Assembly: GCF_964355755.1 (NCBI RefSeq) | Contig: NC_092680.1 | Span: forward strand, 19,013,001-19,077,000 | Direction: 5' to 3' | DNA: 64,000 nt | From: Antedon mediterranea | Taxonomy: Eukaryota > Echinodermata > Crinoidea > Comatulida > Antedonidae | In this document: piece by piece, positions 1-9,528 of the stretch | How positions within the stretch are numbered: the first letter of the stretch is position 1 | Layout of the letters: every line of letters begins with the position of its first letter | Made by a program: the position numbers and the translations under genes | The notes under the pieces: model-generated | The model's database searches: none | Told to the model about the DNA's origin: nothing | Seen by the model: only the letters and a program-made list of their open reading frames with translations

Positions 1-341
1 AAACTTAACTGATATATCTGTCGACCATCTACTAGTACTAGGCTACTATAGTTTTCTAGAGCTAGGCCTAGTGCGTTAATTTTAAAACTTTACCTCAGAT
101 TTTGGCAAAAATTTATCTTTATTAAATTCGGTTTCTAAAGCTTTCTGAAACTGTTTGGAACCTTTCTTTTCTTTAAATGACATCGACTCAATCACCTTTA
201 GAACTGAAACAAGAAATGAACCTAGTATGAGTATTAATTATAGTGCTGTTTGCATATTCATTGGCTAGGTGAGTACTGACAGTAGGCCTAGACCTTAGTT
301 AGGCCCAGGGTAATGAAGTATAGACAGGCAGCTTTACTCAC
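1..341 (-). other. PRIM2: PRIM2 intron 1 (partial)
   Basis: This stretch follows the splice donor of the PRIM2 first coding exon on the minus strand, so it is intron 1 of that gene, cut by the window edge. I see no further primase exon in it. It carries two copies of the TAGGCCTA octamer and several related fragments, but otherwise nothing I can name. Confidence 0.7.
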
Positions 342-504
342 CTTTCAGCCGCTGGATAGCAAGGTCTTCAAATTCCTGGAGAGAGATATTATCTGTCGGA
401 GGTTCTTTATAAAATTGGATGGTATGTGCGTATTTTTTTTCTGAAGGATCACCATCTTCAACCTTTATCTTCTTCTGTCGTTTAGTTCTTTTTGCAAAAT
501 TCAT
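342..504 (-). CDS. PRIM2: DNA primase large subunit, first coding exon (partial gene)
   Basis: The large (p58) subunit of eukaryotic primase partners the catalytic p49 subunit and DNA polymerase alpha to make RNA primers in the nucleus. The exon starts at ATG 504-502 and encodes 54 residues before a donor (AAAG|GTGAGT; GT at 341-340). The opening is lysine/arginine rich (MNFAKRTKRQKK). The segment QFYKEPPTDNISLQEFEDLA matches the N-terminal region of animal PRIM2, which has an equivalent QFY-x-PP-x-(D/E)NISL-x-EFE-(D/N)LAI-x-R block; the remaining residues IQRLK reach the splice site. The exon ends in phase 1 and the rest of the gene lies left of position 1. It is divergent to MECR, with start codons 155 bp apart. 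No annotated 5' UTR boundary can be placed. Identification rests on this one block, so it is strong but not complete. Confidence 0.88.
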
Positions 505-659
505 ATTATAAAGTTAAATGATATGGTATTAGACTCTCTCTCTAGTAGGCTAGGCCTCTCTATTATGTAGGACTTGTTTCGCGCGGAATTTTGTGTGCTT
601 GCTCATGCGCAAAAGGCAATTTTACTGGCGAAAATAACAAAAACAAACACATTTTTAAA
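505..659. promoter_or_regulatory. Shared divergent PRIM2/MECR promoter region
   Basis: The two start codons are separated by only 155 bp, so both promoters and both 5' UTRs must lie here. Visible motifs: an E2F-type TTTCGCGCGGAA at 577-588; a second E2F-like site on the opposite strand (TGGCGAAAA, 626-634); and an NRF1-like half-site CATGCGCA (604-611). E2F control is established for primase and other S-phase genes, and NRF1 for many nuclear genes of mitochondria, so the pairing fits the two products. No TATA box stands out. Use of these sites here is inference. Confidence 0.65.
577..588 (+). promoter_or_regulatory. E2F-type site in divergent promoter
   Basis: TTTCGCGCGGAA matches the E2F core TTTSSCGC. 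It sits 73 bp from the PRIM2 start codon and 72 bp from the MECR start codon, almost exactly central in the intergenic gap. Confidence 0.55.
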
Positions 660-811
660 ATGTCAGCAGCCGTAGCGCACATGATGTTTAGAAAGTTAAC
701 ACTCGTTCACAAAGCGTTTTGTAATGGAACCATAGCTATTGAAAAGAGATTTGCTTCAGGAATTAATTCCCTTATATATAGTGAATATGGAGACCCGAAC
801 AATGTTATTCA
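660..811 (+). CDS. MECR: MECR exon 1 (start, targeting peptide)
   Basis: This exon encodes [20 protein letters not shown] and continues through EKRFAS to YGDPNNVI, ending two bases into a codon before GTGCGT. The R-F-A-S stretch near residue 32-35 is a plausible processing site. Confidence 0.92.
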
Positions 812-3800
812 GTGCGTACTTAATTCTATCTAGTCCTAGTAGGCTTTTAGGCTAGTTAGGCCTAGAAGTCAGTTCGAACGATCGTCGATGGTAAACCTGC
901 CCACCAACCTGCCTGGCTGGCTGACACAGCGCTGGCTGACACAGCGAGCGAGATACTTTATGTAGGCTAGGTAGGCCTGTGATAGGGGTCTGGTGTAGGA
1001 GGAGGACGACGAAAACTTTAGGCGGCCAGCAGGTCCTCGTGCCCTGCCTACCAGCAAGGCTCTCGTACAGACTAGGCATATTTATTAAAGCTAGGTAGGC
1101 TATATAGACTAAGTAATTATATGCAACCAGTCATAGTTTAGTTAGCAAAAATAAGATAATTAATATCTAGCTATTTTTATTAACAATAACTGTAATAACA
1201 TTATTTTTGCAATTTGTTGTTGTGGCCCGTGGGTATATGCACACAAGGCCTATCGAAATGACTACAACAATGTACAACCTTATATTATTTATATTTTACT
1301 TTTTAGGCCTATTTACAGTTTATGATCATTGATGAATAGTAGTACAGTAGTTGCCTCTCACTGACACTGTTAGTGTCATTCAATTTATCTAATTCTTTTT
1401 GCAAGCATATACAGTAGCTTACTGTATATTAAGTAATTGATAGATGTTTCTTATTTCCTTCAACATTTAACAAGATTAAAAAAGAGATTAAAACTATCAT
1501 TTTTCATATACATGATGTTTTAGGTTGCAAACAGACAATAAGATCCCAACATTGGATGAAAATTGCCTGCGGATTGAAATGCTTGCTTCTCCAGTCAACC
1601 CCGCTGATATCAACACAATTCAAGGTTTGTTCTTGCATCATTATTAACATGGACAGCAATAAAGAAAGCATACATTACAAGGTTTAATATGTTTATTGTG
1701 TTTTAATAAAAGGAAGATATTATGTTCATCTGCTTCAAGATTTTTTTCTTTACTTTTTCAATTCAATTACAGGAATTTATCCAGTTAAACCGCCTCTACC
1801 TGCTGTGGGTGGTTTTGAAGGTGTTGGAAAGGTCATAGAAATGGGGAAAAGAACATCAAATATAAAGATAGGAGATCTTGTAATACCAGCTATAAATTCA
1901 TTAGGTAAGGTTTATATGTCTCCTATTTTGCAATCTGCAGTATATGCTGCCAACGTTCATACCAATTGACCAAGATGCATAATAATTGTACTATTATTTA
2001 ATAATATGGCAATAGGTTGGTTAAAAACTCTTCTCTTAGAAAGTTATTATCTTCTGTCAGAGGTCACAAAATTGAAAAATAAAAGGATAATTGAACTTTT
2101 AGCAAGAGACAGACTTGAAATGTCCTTCGATTCAAGAGACTTGGTTTTCTCTGCTTACAGTCTTCGTTCTAGAGCTCCTTGGAACTAATTAATCTATGAT
2201 TTTAGTGTTTTTCAATATACAAGTTTATTAGTCAGTCACTGCAATAAGGAGTGCAGTGTACGATCATTCCAAAAACAATCTTGCTAGATTATTTTATAAG
2301 CAGGTTTTTAAATAGTAAAACAAATGGGTATTTATTGCAGTAACTACAGCAGAATAATTTTAACATTGTCCCTTAAGCTCTGTCTTCACTATGAAATTTA
2401 TTTGACAATGTGATATGCCCATATATCGACATGATGATGTCATATCACTATTATATTTGGGCATATCACCACCATATTTGGGCATATCACCACCATATTT
2501 GGGCATATCACCACCATATTTGGGCATATCACCACCATATTTGGGCATATCACCACCATATTTGGGCATATCACCACCATATTTGGGCATATCACCACCA
2601 TATTTGGGCATATCACCACCATATTTGGGCACATCATACTAGTTTGATAGTGTATACAAAGCTTTACAATTTCTAGGAACATGGAGAAGCCAGGTTGTCT
2701 GCCCAGCTGAACACGTTTCAGTCATTCCAGAAGGAACGCCCTTGTTGTTTGCTGCCACTTTACGTGTTAACACATGCACGTCATACAGGATGTTGGCAGA
2801 TTTCCAAGATCTTGAAGCAGGTAAATTTTTGTTTCCTAGTCCAGTAAATTCTGGTCTTTTTAGTAATAATCTTTAGCTGAAAAACAATTGTATAAACAAT
2901 AGGTCTTGTGTGTAACAGTACATGCAAAAACAATAAATACAAAAAAAAAACAAAATTAAGAAATCAAACTTATTAAATAAACAAACTAAAATGATAAATT
3001 GAACAAATCGTCAGTCGTGTTTTAATAGCTCAATTTCCTTGCTTTACAGCTTTCTACCCTTTTTATAACTAATTACTGGAAACACTGTTTTTAAAATGGT
3101 TTACATGATGGAATATTATGGCTTAAATCCTAGGGCAAAAATATATCAATATCATATCAATGTCTTTTATCTATTGTAGGTGATACTGTGATCCAAAATG
3201 CTGCAAATAGTGGTGCTGGTCAGATGGCTATCCAAATTGCAGCAGCTAGGGGGTTAAAAACTATTAATGTTGTACGAGACAGGTAAGACTTTAAATAGCC
3301 ATTAGTCAAGTCGGTTGGCCAAGCCAGGCAGGGACAGATTTGCTTAATAATTTTGTTTTCTTATGCAGACCTAACATTGATGAATTGAAAGATCATATGT
3401 ACAGTCTTGGTGCTAATATTGTTGTCACAGATTCTGAATTGAGAATGTCATCACCAGAAAAACTTCTACCGGTAAGAAACAAACCTATATATATGTAAAT
3501 GTATTTAATGGTCTTCAACTTAAACTGTGTGAACCTCTATGGACAGCACAGTGCAGTACCTACCATAAGAGATGATTCCCTACTCATCATTATTATGCAC
3601 ATGTGCATTTTATGTATTCAAGACCAACTATTTCATGTCCCATCCAAAGGATGAGTGCAATGAGATTAAAGCATCTAGCTTATGGATACAATCAGTATGG
3701 CACAGATAGGTCTTGAACCCATGTTTCTCAAATGCTAGGTGGAGTTCTTACCATTATGCCATACCACTCACTCTGTTCCCAGCACTACACTCATTACATG

Positions 3801-5020
3801 GTCTACATATGACAGCGAGTCTGGATGTCTAGTTCAAGAAAATGACACCTAAAGTGTCTTGCCTAATCAAGACATAGGCCTACTCCTATAAATAGTTATT
3901 GATTTTAAATCATTTTGTTTCAGGGGCTACCAAGGCCTAAGCTAGGTTTAAATGCTGTTGGAGGAAAGAGTGCAATAAGTCTCATGAAATATCTCCAGTA
4001 AGTACAATGTATGCATTTAAAAATATCATTGAATGTTTAGTCTAAAAGGGCTTTAACTTAGACAATACAAGTAAACACTTATGTGTTCAACATTCAAATT
4101 GTATAGTAATTACAAAAAGATAAATTATTTTGCTGTAGACATGGTGGAACCATGGTTACGTATGGTGGAATGTCAAAGCAGCCGGTTACCGTACCAACAG
4201 GAATGCTGATATTTAACAACATCAAAGTAGTAGGATACTGGATGACAAGATGGCATGACCGCAACCCAAATAGTAGGGGAATATTTACTTTATATTCTAA
4301 CATATAAAATATTGTAGTGGATTTCCCCTACTAAAAATAATGGTTTAGGCCACACCCTCATATTGGCTGTGAATGGCTGATTTATTGGGCCTATGTGTGG
4401 CTAATAGATTTTGTTGATGAATGAAAAGAAAACAAACAGTTCTGTTTAGGTTGTCAGAGGGAAAGACCGGCATGGTTTGCTAGCCAGTTGATCATAGTAA
4501 CGCACAGTAACATCTTTTTTGATTTAAAATTAATGGTTGGTTGGTGTCTAGAGTGCTCTCTGTGTATTCTCACAGTTTACCTCATAAGAGTGAATTTTTA
4601 ACTTAGTTGTTTAGATTCTTGCCTACTGATTCAAAGATCTTGGTTTCAAATGCTTTTTTCTTCTCAGAAATACTGTATTCGAAATAAAATACCACACTGA
4701 CTCTGCAATTATTTCTGCTTAAATGTTTATAATACAAAACTCTGAATAGAAATATTGAAACATTTTCTTTAGAAAAGTATCATCAGTTACCATCTCGTCT
4801 TGCGACGATGGTTGGTTTAAACAAAAAATAATTAAACTAAATTTGTTTTTAAGGTGTAGAAGCTGAACGAATGTTTGATGAATTATGTCAGTGGGCAAAA
4901 GAAGGACGACTACAAATTCCTCGACATCGTCTTGTCAACATATTAGATTACAAGACTGCTATTGAGGGCGCTATGGCAGATTTTACAACTGAAAAACAAA
5001 TCCTTGTTTTTGATCAATGA
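660..5020 (+). CDS. MECR: Mitochondrial enoyl-[ACP]/trans-2-enoyl-CoA reductase, complete gene (9 exons)
   Basis: MECR carries out the last, NADPH-dependent reduction of mitochondrial fatty-acid synthesis, which supplies octanoyl-ACP for lipoate. The CDS joins 660-811, 1524-1624, 1773-1904, 2677-2820, 3180-3282, 3369-3471, 3924-3997, 4139-4272 and 4854-5020: 1,110 nt, 369 residues, close to the human 373. All introns are GT-AG and all phases agree. The first ~33 residues are rich in basic and hydroxyl residues with no acidic cluster, as expected of a mitochondrial presequence. Family landmarks follow: [12 protein letters not shown] with the family's catalytic tyrosine at about residue 87, [15 protein letters not shown], the nucleotide-binding loop NAANSGAGQ (about 183-191), RDRP for the NADPH 2'-phosphate (about 209-212), GGKS (258-261) and [10 protein letters not shown]. 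It belongs to the medium-chain dehydrogenase/reductase superfamily. I chose the ATG at 660 because it has A at -3; an in-frame ATG at 681 is an alternative. Confidence 0.97.
812..1523 (+). other. MECR: MECR intron 1
   Basis: This is a 712-bp intron with no gene in it. It holds two TAGGCCTA octamers, a short duplicated GCTGGCTGACACAGC (about 915-945) and AT-rich sequence towards the acceptor TTTTAG. Confidence 0.85.
1524..1624 (+). CDS. MECR: MECR exon 2
   Basis: The exon encodes [20 protein letters not shown] followed by [13 protein letters not shown]. The NPxDIN block precedes the active-site tyrosine. Phases are 2 in, 1 out. Confidence 0.95.
1773..1904 (+). CDS. MECR: MECR exon 3
   Basis: The exon encodes [20 protein letters not shown] through [12 protein letters not shown], including the family's catalytic tyrosine (GIY) and the PAVGG(N/F)EG signature of the GroES-like fold. 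Confidence 0.96.
2375..2664. mobile_element. MITE-like element, copy A (longest; expanded internal repeat)
   Basis: The left end AAGCTCTGTCTTCACTAT is inverted at the right end as GATAGTGTATACAAAGCTT. The inside is an array of a 21-bp unit. Six related copies lie in the NOL4 intron, at 40564, 41409, 42807, 44831, 51731 and 57687. There is no coding capacity, so it is non-autonomous. The flanks suggest a TA or TTA target duplication, which I cannot confirm. Confidence 0.75.
2441..2629. repeat. 21-bp minisatellite, 9 units
   Basis: Units of GGGCATATCACCACCATATTT repeat with exact 21-bp spacing (CATATC at 2441, 2462, 2483 and so on to 2609). The eight units from 2462 are identical and the first is diverged. 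Because 21 is divisible by three, several frames stay open with a 7-residue period; these are not genes. Confidence 0.95.
2677..2820 (+). CDS. MECR: MECR exon 4
   Basis: The exon encodes [20 protein letters not shown] through [21 protein letters not shown]. It matches the family's GTWR and LxVNxCTAYRML signatures. Phases are 1 in, 1 out. Confidence 0.96.
2821..3179 (+). other. MECR: MECR intron 4
   Basis: This 359-bp AT-rich intron has an A-tract around 2940. I see nothing else in it. Confidence 0.85.
3180..3282 (+). CDS. MECR: MECR exon 5 (NADPH-binding loop)
   Basis: The exon encodes [20 protein letters not shown] through [11 protein letters not shown]. It contains the Rossmann nucleotide-binding loop and ends inside the arginine that contacts the NADPH phosphate in this family. 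Confidence 0.97.
3369..3471 (+). CDS. MECR: MECR exon 6
   Basis: The exon encodes [20 protein letters not shown] then [14 protein letters not shown]. The SLGA-x-x-V(V/I)T stretch is typical of the family. Confidence 0.94.
3472..3923 (+). other. MECR: MECR intron 6, mostly a tRNA-headed SINE
   Basis: This 452-bp intron is largely occupied by the SINE at about 3530-3775. The remainder is unremarkable apart from one TAGGCCTA octamer near 3880. Confidence 0.8.
3530..3775 (-). mobile_element. tRNA-derived SINE, family 1
   Basis: On the minus strand, reading from about 3770, there is an A-box-like TGGCATAATGGTAAGAAC and, about 30 bp on, a B box GGGTTCAAGACC. They are followed by a body with GGATGGGACATGAAATAG and GGTAGGTACTGCAC. 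The two boxes in this order and spacing are the internal RNA polymerase III promoter of a tRNA. A fragment of the same body recurs near 9830. The 5' limit and target duplication were not resolved. Confidence 0.7.
3924..3997 (+). CDS. MECR: MECR exon 7
   Basis: The exon encodes [20 protein letters not shown] then [11 protein letters not shown] corresponds to the family's NCVGGKS block. Phases are 0 in, 2 out. Confidence 0.95.
4139..4272 (+). CDS. MECR: MECR exon 8
   Basis: The exon encodes [20 protein letters not shown] then [24 protein letters not shown]. The donor is A|GTAGGG, weaker than the others, but it is the only one that keeps the frame into exon 9. Confidence 0.94.
4273..4853 (+). 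other. MECR: MECR intron 8
   Basis: A 581-bp AT-rich intron in which I recognise no repeat, RNA gene or extra exon. Confidence 0.85.
4854..5020 (+). CDS. MECR: MECR exon 9 (C-terminus and stop)
   Basis: The exon encodes [20 protein letters not shown] then [20 protein letters not shown] and ends KQILVFDQ before TGA at 5018-5020. The SxKQIL end is characteristic of MECR. Confidence 0.95.
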
Positions 5021-5025
5021 ATAAA
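5020..5025 (+). terminator. MECR: Candidate MECR polyadenylation signal
   Basis: A canonical AATAAA starts on the last base of the TGA stop codon. If used, the 3' UTR would be only some 15-30 nt. Other AT-rich candidates lie downstream. Confidence 0.45.
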
Positions 5026-8000
5026 AACTATTTATATTTATACAAAATATAGAGTTTATCCAGGTAAGCAGAACTTATAGACTGGTGTAAAAAAAATTGA
5101 TCATAACTTACAAAGAGGTGTTCTGTCATAAACAAATATTTATAAAAGTGTATTTTAACTTGCTAACCCTTGGGCTCTAACCAAGGTTGCTAGCTTGACC
5201 CCGCTTCCAAAAATCCTGGCGACGCCCGTTGTATAATTGAATTCTGGCTGTAGAAACCATCATAAACAGGTGTTAGCCACACAAGTCATCATATCATCAT
5301 TTCAGTAATTCATTATTAATGTGCTTAATATGAAATACAACCATCGTATGAATGTATTAGTCACTGTCGTGTCTGATGTATATTTATCCACAATAGACAT
5401 ACAAAACCGTGCGCAAATATTATAAACTATCATGTAAAAAGGTGCCTCTTACATTTGGATTATTCCATTCTTTTATTTGAGTATATTGTGTTTATTTTAC
5501 CTTGGATTGTTATACTGGAGAACAAAAATCAACAGTGAGTCTCCATTCCTCCATTAAAAAAATATTACACCTAATCCAAAAAAACAAACAAACCTGGCAC
5601 TAAAAAAACGTCTATTTTAATGATTATTCTGAAAAATTTGATGGAAAGCAAATAATGAAGGTTGATATTAATTCATATTTCTGAAGAAAATCATAATCAT
5701 AATGATTATACTGTTTACATACAATATATAATAAATGGTATTTATAACAATAGTAATAATTATTATTATTATATTGTGTATACATATTGTATATATCCAA
5801 TCTGCAGAGTACTGTTTCGATCTTATTAGATCTCGTCAGTGCAACTCAGATTTTGAAATAAGTACCGCAGCACAATATATAGGCTGAGCCAGTTATGTAG
5901 AACATGGCACACTGATTATGAACATAAAGAGTGCACGAGCGTGCTTTGCAAAATGCTAATAGTATTCACAACAAAAATGTACTGTTTCGAAAAAAGAATT
6001 TTGTATAAAACATCATAATATAGTAGAATGTAGAGGAGGGTAATATCCAATCTTTAGACACATAAGAAAATTATTAGTGTGCTTGTCATGGTCAGGTAAA
6101 GGCGTTGCGTTTTCAGCTCATCTATTCTTACCTCACAAGATCTATAAATAAACTTTTAAATTTTACATTTAATGCATCTATAAATAATAACTGTAGAACT
6201 GTAGAATTTTCCCATAAAAACGAATTATTTAATTTTAAAAGTGTATACTGTATTATAATTAATATAAAAAATAAAATTGTTTAGTGTAAATAACTGTAAT
6301 TTGATAATACCAAAAGTATGATTGTCCTGACCATAGAACAAGCTATCCATTTATTTTAACGTATGAAAAAGGCAAATTCATTTTTGAAAATAAAATTCGA
6401 GTTTATCCTTTTGGGAAATCTGGAATTTATATTCATAGGCAATTCTGTCATAACAGTAAAATCTAAAGGTTACAACATAAAACAAAATGAATTTTCAATA
6501 CAGTATATATATTTTTGTTTAGAAATAGAAATTTGGACACTATTCAGTGGACACCGTTATTAGGGATACCTTAGGAGTTAGGAGGATGCACCCTCTGGAT
6601 CCCTCTCTGATGATATTTGGTTATCAAATTTATTGCTCTGACCTTCACAAAAAAAGACATATTTATTCAGACTCATGGTGTTAAGGTAGTGTTATGTGCA
6701 AGAGTACATATTTTTGTGTCTGAACTGAAAAACCGATACAAATGCTTGTGTCAACTCTGTTTCAAAGGTCCTCTAAACATTCTGTATGACAAGCGATAGA
6801 AAATTCCAGGGTTCAATCCTGATGTAGTGCCAGGGTTTTAACTCAGGATTCTAAGCCTCAAATGAGACTTAGTTTATAAAGCATAATCAATTATAAAATA
6901 GTTAAAATCCTGCTGTAATTGGCGAGGTACTCTCTATTTGATATAAAATAATAAAAAAATATCACATTATAAACTCAAAACAAGTAAAATTGCAATTTAA
7001 CTCATAACTCAGAAATTTAACTCCAATAAAGTAGATCATGTAAAAACATATCTATAAACAATTAAAAAAACACACCATAAAAAAAATCCATTCTTTATAT
7101 TTTCTGTCTAAAGACAAGACAAATTTATTCCAGTGTGAAAACCATCAAAGGACAGTTTAAATAAATAATCAAACAGTGTCTTAACATGTATTCCACTGAA
7201 ACAAAATCTGTTAACAATTTTTGTATAATTTTTTAATCAATAATATTACTCTCAAGTATTTATCCACACATTACAATTTGTTTATAGAAATTATCTTAGC
7301 ATATTACATTATCCAGTTATGATTTTTATAATTAAATATTGATTGAACATTATATTTATAAGTAGATAGGTTCAAACACATGATGAAAATTTAAATAAAT
7401 ATGAAGTTTTATGTATGCTTATCAACATTATGACAGTCACATTAGTTTTCACATGCCTCTGTGAATTAAATATATTTTTTATGATTTATTACCATGAAAT
7501 TTATTGTGAACATGTGGATAAATTCTTGAGCTAAAACGTATCGCTTTACAATTATATTTACAAAACGTGTTTTATTAAAATAATGCATCAAAAAAATTCC
7601 CTAGATTTTTAAAATCTATTTTCAACATTAATATTGCTAAATGTGTGTGATCATTAATATTCTCTAATGAATATGCATTACCCATCAATGTTTATTCATA
7701 TTTTCATCTTCATTAATGCACTTTATTATTTCATTCATAGCCAAACAATTGATATAAATGAATATTTATGTATTCATCATTTTAATGAATTATCATTTTA
7801 ATGGTTATTCATCATTTTAATGAATACTCATTAAATATTTTAATTCATACTATTAAGTATTATATTCATAACCATTCATGAATATTCATTATGAGTAATA
7901 AATATATCTTTAATTGTGAAAGTGGCAAGTAGCGTTGGAAATTCAACGTCTCATTTATCAATGTTATTTTTAAATGTTTTCTTAAAATTAGACAATATAT

Positions 8001-9373
8001 TCAACAAAATGAAGCATAAATATTTGATTAATTAAAAGATATAAATATTTTTTCATGTGCAAGAGATTGTCCTGAAAAAAGACTACAAAACTAACAATAA
8101 ATACTACAGTCTTAGACAGCTTATGGCCAACTATTTAAAAACACCAAAATATACTCATTTTACATATATCACAATGAGTAATAAATATTCGGTAAATAAA
8201 ATGATTTTCTTTTTGGTACGAAACTAAAATTATTTCTAAATAGCACAACGCATACAAATAAATAAGCAGACAATAAGTGACATTAAATACATATTTTTGC
8301 ACTTAAAATATTGGGTCATAGGTCACTGTATCTATGTACATTTTAATCAGTTACTGTTGGATAAGATTATCACTGAGAAACAAAACAAAAATTATAAATT
8401 ACTAATAAAAAAATGACTGAGTTGATAAATAAGATATGTATGAAATATAATTCTTGTGAAATCAACATGTATTTATTTAATTTAACTAAAATGCTTAATT
8501 TATTGAAATATGAATTGCCAATTAGCAGCACACATAATCGTAACAATGCCCAGCAACAAAACACTGTGTGAAGTGAACGCGGTTAAACAGTACATTTATT
8601 GCACAAAGTTAAATCAAAGACCAAGACCTAAAACCTAAAGCCACATAGATCTACACAATCATGTATCTCTGAGTTTAAATCAAAATTTAATCTTTTCAAT
8701 CACAATTTTGAAAAAAAAAGTACAAAAATACCTCCTTAAAACTGCTTTAAAAACTGCGGTTAAAAAGGTTAAAATAAAATATTCATTGATTTTTAAATTT
8801 TCTCATTTAAATTTCATAAAGTATTTGAAAGTAAATTTTATTTCTAATGAGGTTTTTACCAATGCTCTACAATTTTAGTAGAATTACTAAATAAACCTCA
8901 TCTATATAAAAACTGAAAGAGTGTGACTGTACAGGTAAATGTGTTCAGTGATGATAGCTTTGTGCTAGCTTGTGTACACACTACAATTAGCACATCTAAT
9001 TAGTTCTGTTTTAATTGCACAAGCTTAGAGAGTTGAAATGAAGTTATTTAATATCCTAAATAAAAATATTTATAAGTTTAAATAATAATGAAAGATTTTT
9101 GCACAAGACAAAATATGTACCGATATTGATACACTTGAGTTGTCACTGATGACTTCCAGTCACATGGTCGCAAGTGTCATGATGTAACCAAGGCTGCCAT
9201 CAATGATGAAATGAACAAAAAAAATATCTGAAAGGTGGTATGAAAAAGTTAATCACAAAGCATTCACAATTTTGAATGGTTCAACCCAAGCAACACCAAA
9301 AACACTTAATATGAAATGTTATTTTGTGAAAATTGCTATCCTTAAAAAATCACAATGAAAGGTTGTTGATTGG
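5021..9373. other. Convergent intergenic region / probable NOL4 3' UTR
   Basis: No coding sequence I trust lies here. MECR ends at its left edge and NOL4 ends, on the other strand, at its right edge. The right-hand part is probably a long AT-rich NOL4 3' UTR, but the cleavage site cannot be placed. Around 7620-7910 there is a cryptic array of ATTCAT/ATGAAT words, and near 5750 a short (ATT)n tract. Confidence 0.6.
7620..7910. repeat. Cryptic ATTCAT/ATGAAT-rich tract
   Basis: Short words such as AATGAATATTCAT and CATTAATG recur on both strands with no fixed period, making the region locally self-complementary. It may lie in the NOL4 3' UTR. Confidence 0.5.
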
Positions 9374-9528
9374 TTAGTTTTGCTGCAGAAGTAAATTCTC
9401 GAGTTCTTCGGCAGATCGGTAAAGGAATGCAGCTGATTCACGGTAGCTTGTAATCAAGTTGCGTATTTTGGTGATTTCTGACGGACTTAATTGTGTCTTC
9501 GCTTTCTTAATGCTAAGATCTGTTGGCC
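9374..9528 (-). CDS. NOL4: NOL4 last coding exon
   Basis: The exon encodes [40 protein letters not shown] and [11 protein letters not shown], then TAA at 9376-9374. The family C-terminus (AAFL-x-RSA-(D/E)-ELENL-x-LQQN) is nearly unchanged. The first glycine codon is split with the upstream exon. Confidence 0.97.

Larger units (their letters stand above)
1905..2676 (+). other. MECR: MECR intron 3 carrying a MITE with internal minisatellite
   Basis: This 772-bp intron contains the inverted-repeat element at 2375-2664. The element's right end lies only about 12 bp from the exon 4 acceptor, so it forms the polypyrimidine/branch region for that splice site. Confidence 0.85.

Noticed and set aside
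2441-2629. Regular repeats resembling a CRISPR array
   Set aside because: The 21-bp units are contiguous with no unique spacers and lie in an intron of an animal gene; this is a minisatellite.
6806-6822. B-box-like AGGGTTCAATCCTGATG, possible tRNA or SINE
   Set aside because: No A box or repeated body found; possibly a very old SINE relic.
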